The position numbers and the translations under genes are program-made. From an uncultured Oscillospiraceae bacterium (lineage in GTDB: Bacteria; Bacillota; Clostridia; Oscillospirales; Oscillospiraceae), in assembly GCA_944385415.1 (NCBI GenBank), contig CALWXC010000009.1, positions 1-64,000 on the forward strand: 64,000 nt of DNA, read 5' to 3'. The notes below the pieces were generated by a model, which was not told where the DNA came from, did no database searches, and saw nothing but the letters and a program-made list of their open reading frames with translations. Below, one piece after another: positions 6,999 to 15,588 of this stretch (positions within the stretch are counted from its first letter, which is position 1; each line of letters starts with the position of its first letter).

Positions 6999-7376
6999 AT
7001 GAAAGAAACCATTCGCCGTTTGCCGGACGCGGAATTGGAGGTCATGCAGGCGGTGTGGGCCTGTGAACCGCCGGTGGCCCGTACCGACATTGAGACCATT
7101 GTGGGACAGACCCATCCCATGGCGGTGACAACGCTGCTGACACTCTTGACCCGGCTGGTGGAAAAGAAATTTCTCTCTGTAGCAAAGGAGGGGAGACGGA
7201 GCCTGTATACACCATTGGTGACGCGGCACGACTATCTGGCCAGTCAGAGCCGCCGGTTCATCGATAAAGTCTGCGGCGGGAGCCTTTCCGCCTTTGCGTC
7301 CGCACTGTGCGACAGCGGCCTGGAAAAAGAGGAACTGCGGCAGCTGCGGGACCTGCTGGAAAGGGGGCAGTTATGA
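6999..7376 (+). CDS. BlaI/MecI/CopY family transcriptional repressor, 125 aa
   Basis: Winged-helix repressor with the family signature LPDAELEVMQAVWACEPPV at the N-terminus and TTLLTLLTRLVEKKFL as recognition helix, followed by the wing SVAKEGRRSLYTPLV. The C-terminal ~45 residues are the dimerisation helices. In BlaR/BlaI systems the repressor is inactivated after the membrane metallopeptidase senses a signal. The stop overlaps the next ATG by ATGA, so both proteins are co-translated. Its operator lies directly upstream, implying autoregulation. No beta-lactamase or penicillin-binding protein gene lies beside it, so the inducing signal and target genes are open. Confidence 0.9.
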   Translation: MKETIRRLPDAELEVMQAVWACEPPVARTDIETIVGQTHPMAVTTLLTLLTRLVEKKFLSVAKEGRRSLYTPLVTRHDYLASQSRRFIDKVCGGSLSAFASALCDSGLEKEELRQLRDLLERGQL

Positions 7377-8863
7377 GCTTTCCAACCATCCTGCGGACTG
7401 TGTTTGCCCTGTTTATGACAGCAGCATTGGCCTGGGGCCTGCATTTACATGGTGAGCGGGAAAGCGACCCGGAAATACAACCTGAAAAGCTGCGCTATAC
7501 ACCGTTTCTCCCAGTGAGCCTGCTGCCGGCAATGATGGGAGTTTGGGCGCTGCTGTTCTGGTGCATGTTTGGGCTGCGGGGCATGGCGGAAAATCTGCTT
7601 GCCATCGGCTTTACGATTTTGCTCCAACTGAGTTTGTATACGGCGTGCCTGATGGCGCTTCTGCCTCTGCTGCGCCGCCGCCTGCGGCCATCGGTTTGCG
7701 CCATCCTGTGGATGCTGCCCAATTATTTGCATCTTTGTTTCAATGGGGCGTATCGTATCGGAATACCGCGCGTGGTTTTGAAGCTGCCGGGGCGGTGGTT
7801 TGTGAGATTGGGAATTGTCTGGTTTGCGGGTTTCGCGGCGGTTATGCTGTGGGGGATTGGCGCACATCTGCGATTCCGCCATGTGGTGCTTTCTCAGGCC
7901 CAACCGGTGACGGAGCCGGACATTCTGAACCTGCTGGGACGGGAGCGGGACCATGCGGGGCAGCGAAAAAAGCGTTACCGGCTGGTACAGTCGCCCGCAG
8001 TGCAGACGCCCATGACCATTGGCTTGTTTTCCAGCAGCACCCGCATTGTTTTGCCAGAGCGCACATATACCATGGAGGAATTGCAGTTGATTTTCCGCCA
8101 TGAAATGGTCCATATCGGCAGGGGAGACAGTGAAGCGAAATTTTATCTGCTGTTCTGCACAGCTCTGGGCTGGTGGAATCCGCTCATGTGGCTGGCCCGG
8201 CGGCGCAGCGCCGACGACCTGGAATTGAGCTGTGACGAAACAGTGCTGCATTCCATAGATGGGGATTGCCGCCGCCCCTATGCGGAACTGCTGCTGCGGA
8301 CCGCCGGAGACCAGCGGGGCTTTACCACCTGCTTGTCGGCTTCCGCCGGGGCCTTGCGCTACCGGCTGAGGCAAGTGATGAACCCCGGCAAGCGGACCAG
8401 CGGCTTGGTGGTGACAGCGGTGGCGTTTACGCTGCTTCTCACGAACATGGGCAATATCACCGTCGGCTATTTGCCGGAGCGGTGTTCCACGCTTCTGCTA
8501 AATGGCGCTGCCGCAGATACTATCACGGTGGAGGAAGCCTATACCCTGACGGATTCCGGCATAGACAAGATTTCTTACCGTATCACCGATGAAACGGCCC
8601 TTTGGAACTATCTGCTGCAGCATGAGGCATACCGTGTTAATCAACTTCTGTATGACTTTGAATTGGGACTGCAAGATCCATTTATCACATTGTGGTACCG
8701 GAGTGGAGAGGAGCAGCGGGCGGTTACGCTGTACCAGGACTACATTCAAAGTATGCACTGGCTGGGGCCGGAGAAGCCGCGATATTATTACTGCCCCGGC
8801 ATTCTCACAGAACTGCTGGACAGTGGTATTCTTGTGCGGGACAATAGCATTGCAGAACCATAA
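7373..8863 (+). CDS. M56 (BlaR1-like) membrane metallopeptidase, 496 aa
   Basis: Membrane sensor-protease partner of the BlaI repressor. There are about four hydrophobic segments in the first 175 residues. The zinc motif HEMVH is at about residue 243, preceded by the TIGLFSSSTRIVLP segment typical of M56 peptidases. A further membrane segment near residue 345 leads to a ~140-residue C-terminal extracytoplasmic domain. That domain has no SxxK/KTG penicillin-binding signature, so unlike BlaR1 it is unlikely to sense beta-lactams covalently. The ATG at 7373 overlaps the BlaI stop. A strong terminator follows at 8886. Confidence 0.85.
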   Translation: MSFPTILRTVFALFMTAALAWGLHLHGERESDPEIQPEKLRYTPFLPVSLLPAMMGVWALLFWCMFGLRGMAENLLAIGFTILLQLSLYTACLMALLPLLRRRLRPSVCAILWMLPNYLHLCFNGAYRIGIPRVVLKLPGRWFVRLGIVWFAGFAAVMLWGIGAHLRFRHVVLSQAQPVTEPDILNLLGRERDHAGQRKKRYRLVQSPAVQTPMTIGLFSSSTRIVLPERTYTMEELQLIFRHEMVHIGRGDSEAKFYLLFCTALGWWNPLMWLARRRSADDLELSCDETVLHSIDGDCRRPYAELLLRTAGDQRGFTTCLSASAGALRYRLRQVMNPGKRTSGLVVTAVAFTLLLTNMGNITVGYLPERCSTLLLNGAAADTITVEEAYTLTDSGIDKISYRITDETALWNYLLQHEAYRVNQLLYDFELGLQDPFITLWYRSGEEQRAVTLYQDYIQSMHWLGPEKPRYYYCPGILTELLDSGILVRDNSIAEP

Positions 8864-8885
8864 CAACGAATGTGCAGGCCCCAAT

Positions 8886-8922
8886 CCGCCGCATCGGCTA
8901 TCCGGTGCGGCGGCCGTTTTTT
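8886..8922 (+). terminator. Terminator after the M56 peptidase gene
   Basis: GC-rich stem of 8 bp (8886-8893 with 8906-8913), extended inside by a U-G plus three GC pairs, followed by six T at 8917-8922. Confidence 0.85.
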
Positions 8923-8964
8923 CCGACGAATCCACAAATTTTTCCCGTTCTCTACGAAATTTTA

Positions 8965-8993
8965 TTGACTTGTCACGGGAATGGGCGTATGTT
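8965..8993 (+). promoter_or_regulatory. Promoter of the potassium uptake operon
   Basis: TTGACT (8965-8970), 17-bp spacer, TATGTT (8988-8993). It lies 66 bases before the TTG start of the membrane subunit gene. Confidence 0.55.
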
Positions 8994-9058
8994 ATAAATG
9001 TATATGCACATGATGAAGGGTGACGGTAGGCCTGAAACAAGTGCTTGGAGGTCGTGTT

Positions 9059-10441
9059 TTGAGGGAAAAAATACTGCATTTTCTCATGAGTCGCGGGAAA
9101 AAATCGTATAAAATTCGGACAGAGCAGTATATTGTCCTGTCCTTTTTTGCCGTGATTCTGTTGGGCACGCTGTTGCTGATGCTGCCCATCTCTTCCCGCA
9201 GCGGCGAAAGCTGTGGATTTCTGACAGCGTGGTTCACCGCCACATCCGCCACCTGTGTGACGGGCCTGGTGCTGGTGGACACCTATACCCAGTGGACAGG
9301 CTTTGGTCAGATTGTACTGTTGTGTTTGATTCAAATCGGCGGCCTGGGCTTTATGACGGTGATTTCCGTCTTCTTCTTCCTGCTGCACCGGAAAATTGGT
9401 TTGCAGCAGCGATTGATTATGGCCCAGGGCTTTAGTCTCAACAATGTGGACGGCGTTGTGCATCTGGTGCGCACGGTGCTGATTTGGACCATCTTCTTTG
9501 AAGGCGCCGGGGCCTTGATTCTGACCATCCGATTCCTGGGCGAGTACGGGTTGTGGCAGGCGCTGCGATTTGGCATTTTCCACGCCGTATCGGCGTTCTG
9601 TAACGCGGGCTTTGACATCTTCGGCGTTTTACAGCCCGACAGCAGTGTGTCCCTGTTCGTCCATGATCCGGTGGTCAACCTGGTGATTATGACGCTGATT
9701 GTGGCGGGCGGTTTGGGCTTTTACGTCTGGGCGGATCTGTCCCGGTTCCACCAGCGGGGCCGACAGCTGGCCGTGCATACCCGTTTGGTGCTGGTCATCA
9801 GCGGTACGCTGATTGTGGGCGGCGCGGTACTGTTTGCACTGTTGGAGTGGAACAACCCGGAAACCATCGGGACGTACACCGTATGGGAAAAGATTCTGGC
9901 TTGCCTGTTCCAGTCGGTGACCTGCCGGACGGCGGGGTTTGCGTCCATCTCCCAGGGCGGGCTGACGGAACCATCTCAGGCGGTGTCGTCGCTGTTAATG
10001 CTCATCGGTGGTTCCGCCGGTTCCACCGCCGGCGGCATCAAGACAGTTACAGCTGGTATTTTGATTCTGGCAACCCTCAGCGCTGCCCGGGGCCGTTCCC
10101 GGGTGACGGTGTTCCATCGGACCATTTCCCAGGAACAGATCCGTCAGGCCATGACGGTGATGCTGCTGATGGTGACGCTGGCATTCGGCGGGGCTGTTTA
10201 TCTCAGCGCATGCAGTGGATTTACATTTACCCAGTGCTTCTATGAGACGGCGTCGGCTCTGGGCACCGTGGGATTGACCACGGGAATCACACCCCTGCTG
10301 GACGTGGGTCCCAAGATTCTGCTCATTATATTTATGTTCTTCGGACGGGTGGGCATTACCACCATCAGTCTGGGTTTCCTGATGAGCAGCCAGGTGCAGG
10401 AGCGATACCACTACGCGGAGACGAAAGTGCTCATTGGATAG
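9059..10441 (+). CDS. ktrB: Potassium uptake membrane subunit (TrkH/KtrB family), 460 aa
   Basis: Ion-conducting subunit of a Ktr/Trk potassium uptake system in the cytoplasmic membrane. Four pore-loop repeats can be followed: TATSATCVTGL, VSAFCNAGFDIFG, QSVTCRTAGFASI with a later GGSAGSTAGGIKT, and ETASALGTVGLTTGI. Each repeat contributes a selectivity-filter glycine. About ten hydrophobic helices span the length. I chose the TTG at 9059 because GGAGG lies 7 bases upstream and the chain then begins MREKILHF; the GTG at 9020 lacks a site. The cytoplasmic RCK partner follows after 10 bases, so the two form one operon. Ktr versus Trk naming is uncertain. Confidence 0.88.
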   Translation: MREKILHFLMSRGKKSYKIRTEQYIVLSFFAVILLGTLLLMLPISSRSGESCGFLTAWFTATSATCVTGLVLVDTYTQWTGFGQIVLLCLIQIGGLGFMTVISVFFFLLHRKIGLQQRLIMAQGFSLNNVDGVVHLVRTVLIWTIFFEGAGALILTIRFLGEYGLWQALRFGIFHAVSAFCNAGFDIFGVLQPDSSVSLFVHDPVVNLVIMTLIVAGGLGFYVWADLSRFHQRGRQLAVHTRLVLVISGTLIVGGAVLFALLEWNNPETIGTYTVWEKILACLFQSVTCRTAGFASISQGGLTEPSQAVSSLLMLIGGSAGSTAGGIKTVTAGILILATLSAARGRSRVTVFHRTISQEQIRQAMTVMLLMVTLAFGGAVYLSACSGFTFTQCFYETASALGTVGLTTGITPLLDVGPKILLIIFMFFGRVGITTISLGFLMSSQVQERYHYAETKVLIG

Positions 10442-10451
10442 GAGAGACCAT

Positions 10452-11099
10452 ATGAAAACGTATATTGTCATCGGCCTGGGCCGGTTCGGCACCTCCGTGG
10501 CCACGCGGCTCTATGAGCTGGGCAATGAGGTCCTGGCCATTGATGCCAAAGAGGAAAACATTCAGCAGATTTCCGACCGGGTGACCCACGCCGCTGTGGG
10601 TGACGCCCGGGACGAAGCGGTGCTGCGTGCCTTGGGCGTGCGGAATTTTGAGTGCGCCATTGTGGCCATTGGTGAGGACTTGGCCGCCAGCATTCTCATT
10701 ACACTGACCTTGAAGGAATTGGGGGTCCCAGCGGTCATCTGTAAAGCAAGCAATGAAGCGTATAAGCGGGCGCTGGAAAAGGTGGGCGCCGACCGTGTCG
10801 TAATTCCCGAACGGGAAATGGCGGCCAAACTGGCACAGAACCTGTCCTGTTCCAATATTCTGGACTTTATCGAGCTGTCCGACACCTACGGTATCGCCGA
10901 TGTGGCCGTGCCGGAGAGCTGGGTGGGAAAATCCATCCGGGAGCTCAACGTCCGGGCCAAATACGGCATCAACGTCCTGGCCGTCAAAGTCAACGGCAAA
11001 CTCCAGGTCATGCCCAGCGCCGACGCCCATATGGAGCCCGGCACCGTGCTGGTGGCCATGGGCACCAATGAGCAGCTGGCCAAGCTGCAAAAGCGATGA
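10452..11099 (+). CDS. ktrA: Potassium uptake regulatory subunit (TrkA/KtrA, RCK domain), 215 aa
   Basis: Cytoplasmic gating subunit. The N-terminal Rossmann RCK_N domain begins IVIGLGRFGTSVATRL (nucleotide-binding GxGxxG) with an acidic AIDAKEE strand end and a later GDARDEAVL motif. The C-terminal ~75 residues (from about ADVAVPESWVGKSI) form the RCK_C domain. Family members bind ATP/ADP, NAD(H) or cyclic di-AMP and control the pore protein. The ATG at 10452 follows GGAGAG. The stop overlaps the next gene by ATGA, although that product is functionally unrelated. Confidence 0.9.
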   Translation: MKTYIVIGLGRFGTSVATRLYELGNEVLAIDAKEENIQQISDRVTHAAVGDARDEAVLRALGVRNFECAIVAIGEDLAASILITLTLKELGVPAVICKASNEAYKRALEKVGADRVVIPEREMAAKLAQNLSCSNILDFIELSDTYGIADVAVPESWVGKSIRELNVRAKYGINVLAVKVNGKLQVMPSADAHMEPGTVLVAMGTNEQLAKLQKR

Positions 11100-11854
11100 G
11101 GGAAGAGCGGATCACCAGCCGCCAGAACCCCTTGCTGCGGCATGTGAAAAAGCTGTTGTCCTCCCGCAGTTACCGGCAGCAATGCGGGGAATACGCCGGA
11201 GACGGTACAAAGCTGCTGGAAGAGGCACTGCGCTGGGACGCTGGTGTGAAAACCATCGTTGCCGCAGAAAATGTGACGCTGCCGCCGGTACCGGATACGG
11301 TACGGGTGGCGCGGGTGCCCATGGATGTGATGGAGAGCGTCTCCCAGATGCAGACGCCCCAGGGGGCCATATTCCTCTGCGATCTGCCGCAGCCGGAGCC
11401 GCTGCATCTCACCGGCAGATGCCTGATTCTCGACGGCATTCAGGACCCGGGCAATGTGGGAACCATTCTACGGACCGCCGATGCCATGGAGGTGCCGGTG
11501 GTGTTGGCCGAGGGGTGCGCCGACCCGTACAGTCCCAAGACGGTCCGGGCCACCATGGGGGCCATTTTTCGGACCCGGCCCCAGATGGCCGGACGGGAGG
11601 AAATTGCCGCGGCCTGCCGGGCGGCGGAAATTCCCTTGATTGCCACAGCCCTGTCGGAGCGATCGGTGGATATTCGGACGCTGCCCCTGGAGCGGGCGGC
11701 GGTGGTCATCGGCAGCGAAGGCCGGGGCGTCAGCCCGGAGCTGCTGGCCCTGTCTCAGCAGCAGGCTATTATCCCCATGAACCCCCGCTGTGAATCCCTC
11801 AATGCCGCCGTGGCGGCTACCATTGTGCTGTGGCAGATGCGGGGAACGCGATAA
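11096..11854 (+). CDS. TrmH/SpoU-family RNA 2'-O-methyltransferase, 252 aa
   Basis: SPOUT methyltransferase acting on ribosomal or transfer RNA. An N-terminal substrate-binding domain precedes the knotted catalytic domain, whose three motifs are all visible: LDGIQDPGNVGTILRTADA near residue 110-128, VIGSEGRGVS near 200, and IPMNPRCESLNAAVAATI near 223-240. The Asn and Arg of motif 1 and the Ser-Leu-Asn of motif 3 are intact. It resembles the RlmB/YsgA group, but the target nucleotide cannot be assigned from sequence. The start overlaps the ktrA stop (ATGA). Confidence 0.88.
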   Translation: MREERITSRQNPLLRHVKKLLSSRSYRQQCGEYAGDGTKLLEEALRWDAGVKTIVAAENVTLPPVPDTVRVARVPMDVMESVSQMQTPQGAIFLCDLPQPEPLHLTGRCLILDGIQDPGNVGTILRTADAMEVPVVLAEGCADPYSPKTVRATMGAIFRTRPQMAGREEIAAACRAAEIPLIATALSERSVDIRTLPLERAAVVIGSEGRGVSPELLALSQQQAIIPMNPRCESLNAAVAATIVLWQMRGTR

Positions 11855-11878
11855 GAGAGAGAAAAAGGAGGGGCGGCC

Positions 11879-13183
11879 ATGCTCTATTGGATTTGGCTGA
11901 CAACCCGAAAAGGCATAGGAAACCGGACCATTCAGAAAATCCTTTCCTGTTTTGAGACGCCGCAGGACGTCTACCACGCCGGTGAGGCCGAATACCGCCG
12001 GGCTGGACTGACGCCGAAAGAGATTGAAGCGCTGCTGGACAAATCCTTGGAGGAACCGCGGCAGATTCTGCGGTCCTGCGCCCGGAAAGAAATCCACATT
12101 CTCACCTTGCAGGATGTGGCCTATCCGCAGCGGCTGCGCAACATTGAGGACCCGCCTGCGGTGTTGTATTATACCGGTGTTTTACCGGCTTTGGACGATG
12201 AACCGGTCATTGCCATTGTCGGTTCCCGCCACTGTTCCCCCTATGCCATGGCCTGCGCCAAACGGTTGGGCTATCAGATTGCCATGAGCGGCGGTATCGT
12301 CGTCTCCGGCATGGCCCACGGCGCGGATGCCATGGCTATGACCGGCGCCATTCCCACGGGGCGCATGGTCATCGGTGTGCTGGGCTGTGGGCTGGACATT
12401 GTCTATCCGGCCAAGAACCGGCAGATTTATAATGATCTCCGGGCCCATGGCTGCCTGATTAGCGAATACCCACCCGGTACGCCGCCGCGGGGCAGCAATT
12501 TCCCGGTCCGCAACCGCATTATCAGCGGCCTTTCCTGTGGTGTGGTCATTGTGGAAGCGCCCGCCAAAAGCGGTGCATTGATCACGGCCCAACACGCCCT
12601 GGACCAGGGGCGGGATGTCTTTGTGGTGCCCGGCAACGCCGGTGTCACCACCTGTGCCGGCAGCAACCGCCTGTTGAAGGAGGGGGCTGCTCTGGTGGAG
12701 GACGGCTGGGACGTCATGCAGGAATATGAACACCTCTATCCCGACCGGATTCGCCGGTACAGCGCGAAATCCACGTTTGCAGGAGCCAAGGAAGCGCCGC
12801 GGCAATATCTGCGGGAGGAGAACGAGGAGGAAGACGCGTTTTTCCCGCCGTCGGAACCGGAACAAATACGGCAGACACCTGCCGTCACGGAACAGCAGAC
12901 GGTAGCCAGTCCCACCGCCGGAAAGAGACGGTCCGACAAAAAATCCGTTGACAAGGAGAAATCGGACGGGTATATTGACGTACAAGCCATCCTTGACCGG
13001 GTGACACCCGATGAGAAGAAGATTTTGCTGCAGTTGGAACGGCCATTGTGTTTGGATGAATTGGCCGCCGCCTGCGGTATGGATACCAGCGCCGTCCTGG
13101 CGTCGCTGACCATGTTGGAGATCAAGCAATATATCCGGCGGCTGCCCGGCAGCCGCTATGAGCTGGCCAGGGACCAGTCATAA
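11879..13183 (+). CDS. dprA: DNA processing protein DprA, 434 aa
   Basis: Loader of RecA onto incoming single-stranded DNA during transformation. An N-terminal helical domain with a helix-hairpin-helix-like TRKGIGNRTIQKIL is followed by the Rossmann DprA core: VGSRHCSPYAM near residue 114, SGMAHGADAMA near 143, GCGLDIVYP near 169, and VPGNAGVTTCAGSNRLLKEGA near 255-275. A ~70-residue low-complexity linker leads to a C-terminal winged-helix domain (about 365-434). Length is normal for the form with the C-terminal domain. A strong AAAGGAGGGG ribosome site precedes the ATG. topA follows 44 bases later, the usual dprA-topA order of Bacillota. Confidence 0.93.
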   Translation: MLYWIWLTTRKGIGNRTIQKILSCFETPQDVYHAGEAEYRRAGLTPKEIEALLDKSLEEPRQILRSCARKEIHILTLQDVAYPQRLRNIEDPPAVLYYTGVLPALDDEPVIAIVGSRHCSPYAMACAKRLGYQIAMSGGIVVSGMAHGADAMAMTGAIPTGRMVIGVLGCGLDIVYPAKNRQIYNDLRAHGCLISEYPPGTPPRGSNFPVRNRIISGLSCGVVIVEAPAKSGALITAQHALDQGRDVFVVPGNAGVTTCAGSNRLLKEGAALVEDGWDVMQEYEHLYPDRIRRYSAKSTFAGAKEAPRQYLREENEEEDAFFPPSEPEQIRQTPAVTEQQTVASPTAGKRRSDKKSVDKEKSDGYIDVQAILDRVTPDEKKILLQLERPLCLDELAAACGMDTSAVLASLTMLEIKQYIRRLPGSRYELARDQS

Positions 13184-13227
13184 ACAATAATCCTGCCGGT
13201 GGATACCGGCAAGTTGGAGGAACGTAC

Positions 13228-15588
13228 ATGGCGAGCGAACAGACGAATCTTGTGATCGTGGAGTCCCCGTCCAAGGCCAAAACCATTGGCAAGTATCTGG
13301 GGCCCAAGTATCAGGTCAAGGCCTGCATGGGTCACCTGCGGGACCTGCCCAAAAGCAAGATGGGCGTCGATTTTGAAAATAATTTTGAACCCCACTATAT
13401 CCCTATGAAGGGCAAGGAAGCAGTCATTGCGGATTTGAAAAAGGCGGCCAAGAGCAGCGAGAACATCTATCTGGCAACTGACCCGGACCGGGAAGGCGAG
13501 GCCATTTCCTGGCATCTGAAAACCCTGTTGAACATCCCCGACGAAAAGACGCTGCGGGTGACATTCAACGAAATTACGAAAAATGTGGTCACCAAGGCCA
13601 TTGCATCGCCCCGGGGCATTGATTACGACTTGGTGGACGCCCAGCAGGCCCGGCGGATTTTGGACCGCATTGTGGGCTATCAGCTGAGCCCCCTGCTTTG
13701 GAAGAAGGTCCGCCGGGGCCTGTCCGCTGGACGGGTCCAGTCGGTGGCCACCCGCATGGTGGTGGACCGGGAGAATGAAATCCGCGCCTTTGAGCCCCAG
13801 GAGTATTGGACGCTGGACGTGGTACTGGAGCGGATGGGCAAGCCCGGCAAGTTCCAGGCCCGGTTCTACGGGGACCCCAAAAAGCGGGAATTGAAAAATA
13901 TTGAGGAAGTCCAGGCGGTGGTGTCCTCTTTGGAGCAGGGCAGCTTCACCGTGGCCAGCGTCAAGCGGACCGAAAAGAAGCGCTCTCCCGCGCCGCCTTT
14001 TATTACTTCCACCCTCCAGCAGGAGGCGTCCCGTAAACTGAATATGACCCCCAAACGCACCATGGCCATTGCCCAGCAGCTGTATGAGGGCATCGATATT
14101 ACCGGCGAGGGTACGTTGGGCTTGATTACCTATATGCGTACCGACTCCACCCGTCTGTCCGACGATGCCTTGGAAGCGGCCAAGGAATTTATCACCAGCC
14201 GCTACGGTGCAGCCTATCACAACGGCACGTACCGGCAGTTTAAGACGAAAAATGCCGCTCAGGACGCCCACGAAGCCATCCGCCCCAGTAATGTGCGCCT
14301 GGACCCGGAGACCATTGCCGGCGACCTGACCAAGGACCAGTACCGGCTCTATAAGCTGATCTGGAGCCGCTTTGTGGCCTGCCAGATGGCCAACGCGCTT
14401 TATGATGCCATTGCCATTGAAGCCACCTGCGGCGACAATGTGTTCCGGGCCAACCACCAGAGTCTGAAATTCGCCGGCTTTACCGCCGTCTATGAAGAGG
14501 GAAAAGACGATGAAGCCGAGGAAGTTCAGTCCCCGCTGCCGGATTTGACCGAGGGCGAGCCTTTGAAGCGGGTGGACACCATGCAGGACCAACATTTTAC
14601 TCAGCCTCCGGCCCGGTATACCGAGGCCACCTTGGTCCGTGCCATGGAGGAAAAGGGCGTAGGCCGTCCGTCCACCTACGCCACCATCATTTCCACCATT
14701 GAGGACCGGGAGTACGTCATCAAGCAGGATAAGCGTCTGTCGCCCACCCCATTGGGCGAGGTGGTCAACGGCCTGATGGTGGAGCGGTTTAATGACATTG
14801 TGGACGTGGAATTCACCGCCGGCATGGAACAGAAGCTGGACCAGGTGGAAGAGGGCAAACTGCCCTGGAAGCAGGTCCTGGCCGATTTCTACACGGATTT
14901 CAGCAAGGAGCTGGCCGATGCCGAGGAGGCGCTGAAAGATGTACGTCTCAAGGTGCCGGAGGAGGTTACCGACGAGATCTGCGAGGTCTGCGGCCGGAAT
15001 ATGGTGGTCAAGACGGGCCGGTTCGGCCGGTTCCTGGCCTGCCCCGGTTACCCGGAGTGCAAAAATACAAAGCCCATTGTGGAGCGGATGCCGGGCCGGT
15101 GCCCCAAGTGCGGCAGCGGTATGCTCAAGCGCAAGTCTAAAAAAGGCTACGCCTATTACGCCTGTGAGCAGGGGGCCGAGTGCGGCTTTATGTCCTGGGA
15201 TGTGCCCACAGAGCTGGATTGCCCCGTCTGTGGTCAGACCATGTTCAAGAAATCGGGCCGCGGCCATATGAAGCCCTTCTGCATCAATGAGAAGTGTGAA
15301 AACTTCCTGCCGGAGGACCAGCGCGGCTATCGGAAGAAGCCGGGGCAGGCAGCCGCCGAGGCTGAAAACCAGACGGAGGGCGAAACCGCCGCCGCTGAGA
15401 CCGGGGAAGCACCCGCCAAGAAAACGGCGGCCAAGAAATCCACCGCGAAAAAGACGGCGACGGCCAAGAAGACCGGCGAAAAGAAGAGTACCGCTGCCAA
15501 AAAGACGACAACCACCAAGAAGGCAACAGCTACGAAAAAGACGGCCAAGAAGCAGGAGGAAGACGGCGAGAAGGGAGAGACCGCATGA
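13228..15588 (+). CDS. topA: DNA topoisomerase I, 786 aa
   Basis: Type IA topoisomerase relaxing negative supercoils. The TOPRIM domain opens with VIVESPSKAKTIGKYLG and has the metal-binding DPDREGE at residues 85-91. The active-site tyrosine is in YMRTDSTRLS at about residue 302. Three C-terminal zinc ribbons lie at about 585-612 (CEVCGRN), 625-652 (CPKCGSG) and 664-689 (CPVCGQT). The last ~60 residues are a lysine-alanine-threonine-rich tail (about 725-780) resembling histone H1-like tails, probably a flexible DNA-binding extension. The ATG follows TTGGAGGA. trmFO overlaps its 3' end by 4 bases. Confidence 0.95.
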   Translation: MASEQTNLVIVESPSKAKTIGKYLGPKYQVKACMGHLRDLPKSKMGVDFENNFEPHYIPMKGKEAVIADLKKAAKSSENIYLATDPDREGEAISWHLKTLLNIPDEKTLRVTFNEITKNVVTKAIASPRGIDYDLVDAQQARRILDRIVGYQLSPLLWKKVRRGLSAGRVQSVATRMVVDRENEIRAFEPQEYWTLDVVLERMGKPGKFQARFYGDPKKRELKNIEEVQAVVSSLEQGSFTVASVKRTEKKRSPAPPFITSTLQQEASRKLNMTPKRTMAIAQQLYEGIDITGEGTLGLITYMRTDSTRLSDDALEAAKEFITSRYGAAYHNGTYRQFKTKNAAQDAHEAIRPSNVRLDPETIAGDLTKDQYRLYKLIWSRFVACQMANALYDAIAIEATCGDNVFRANHQSLKFAGFTAVYEEGKDDEAEEVQSPLPDLTEGEPLKRVDTMQDQHFTQPPARYTEATLVRAMEEKGVGRPSTYATIISTIEDREYVIKQDKRLSPTPLGEVVNGLMVERFNDIVDVEFTAGMEQKLDQVEEGKLPWKQVLADFYTDFSKELADAEEALKDVRLKVPEEVTDEICEVCGRNMVVKTGRFGRFLACPGYPECKNTKPIVERMPGRCPKCGSGMLKRKSKKGYAYYACEQGAECGFMSWDVPTELDCPVCGQTMFKKSGRGHMKPFCINEKCENFLPEDQRGYRKKPGQAAAEAENQTEGETAAAETGEAPAKKTAAKKSTAKKTATAKKTGEKKSTAAKKTTTTKKATATKKTAKKQEEDGEKGETA

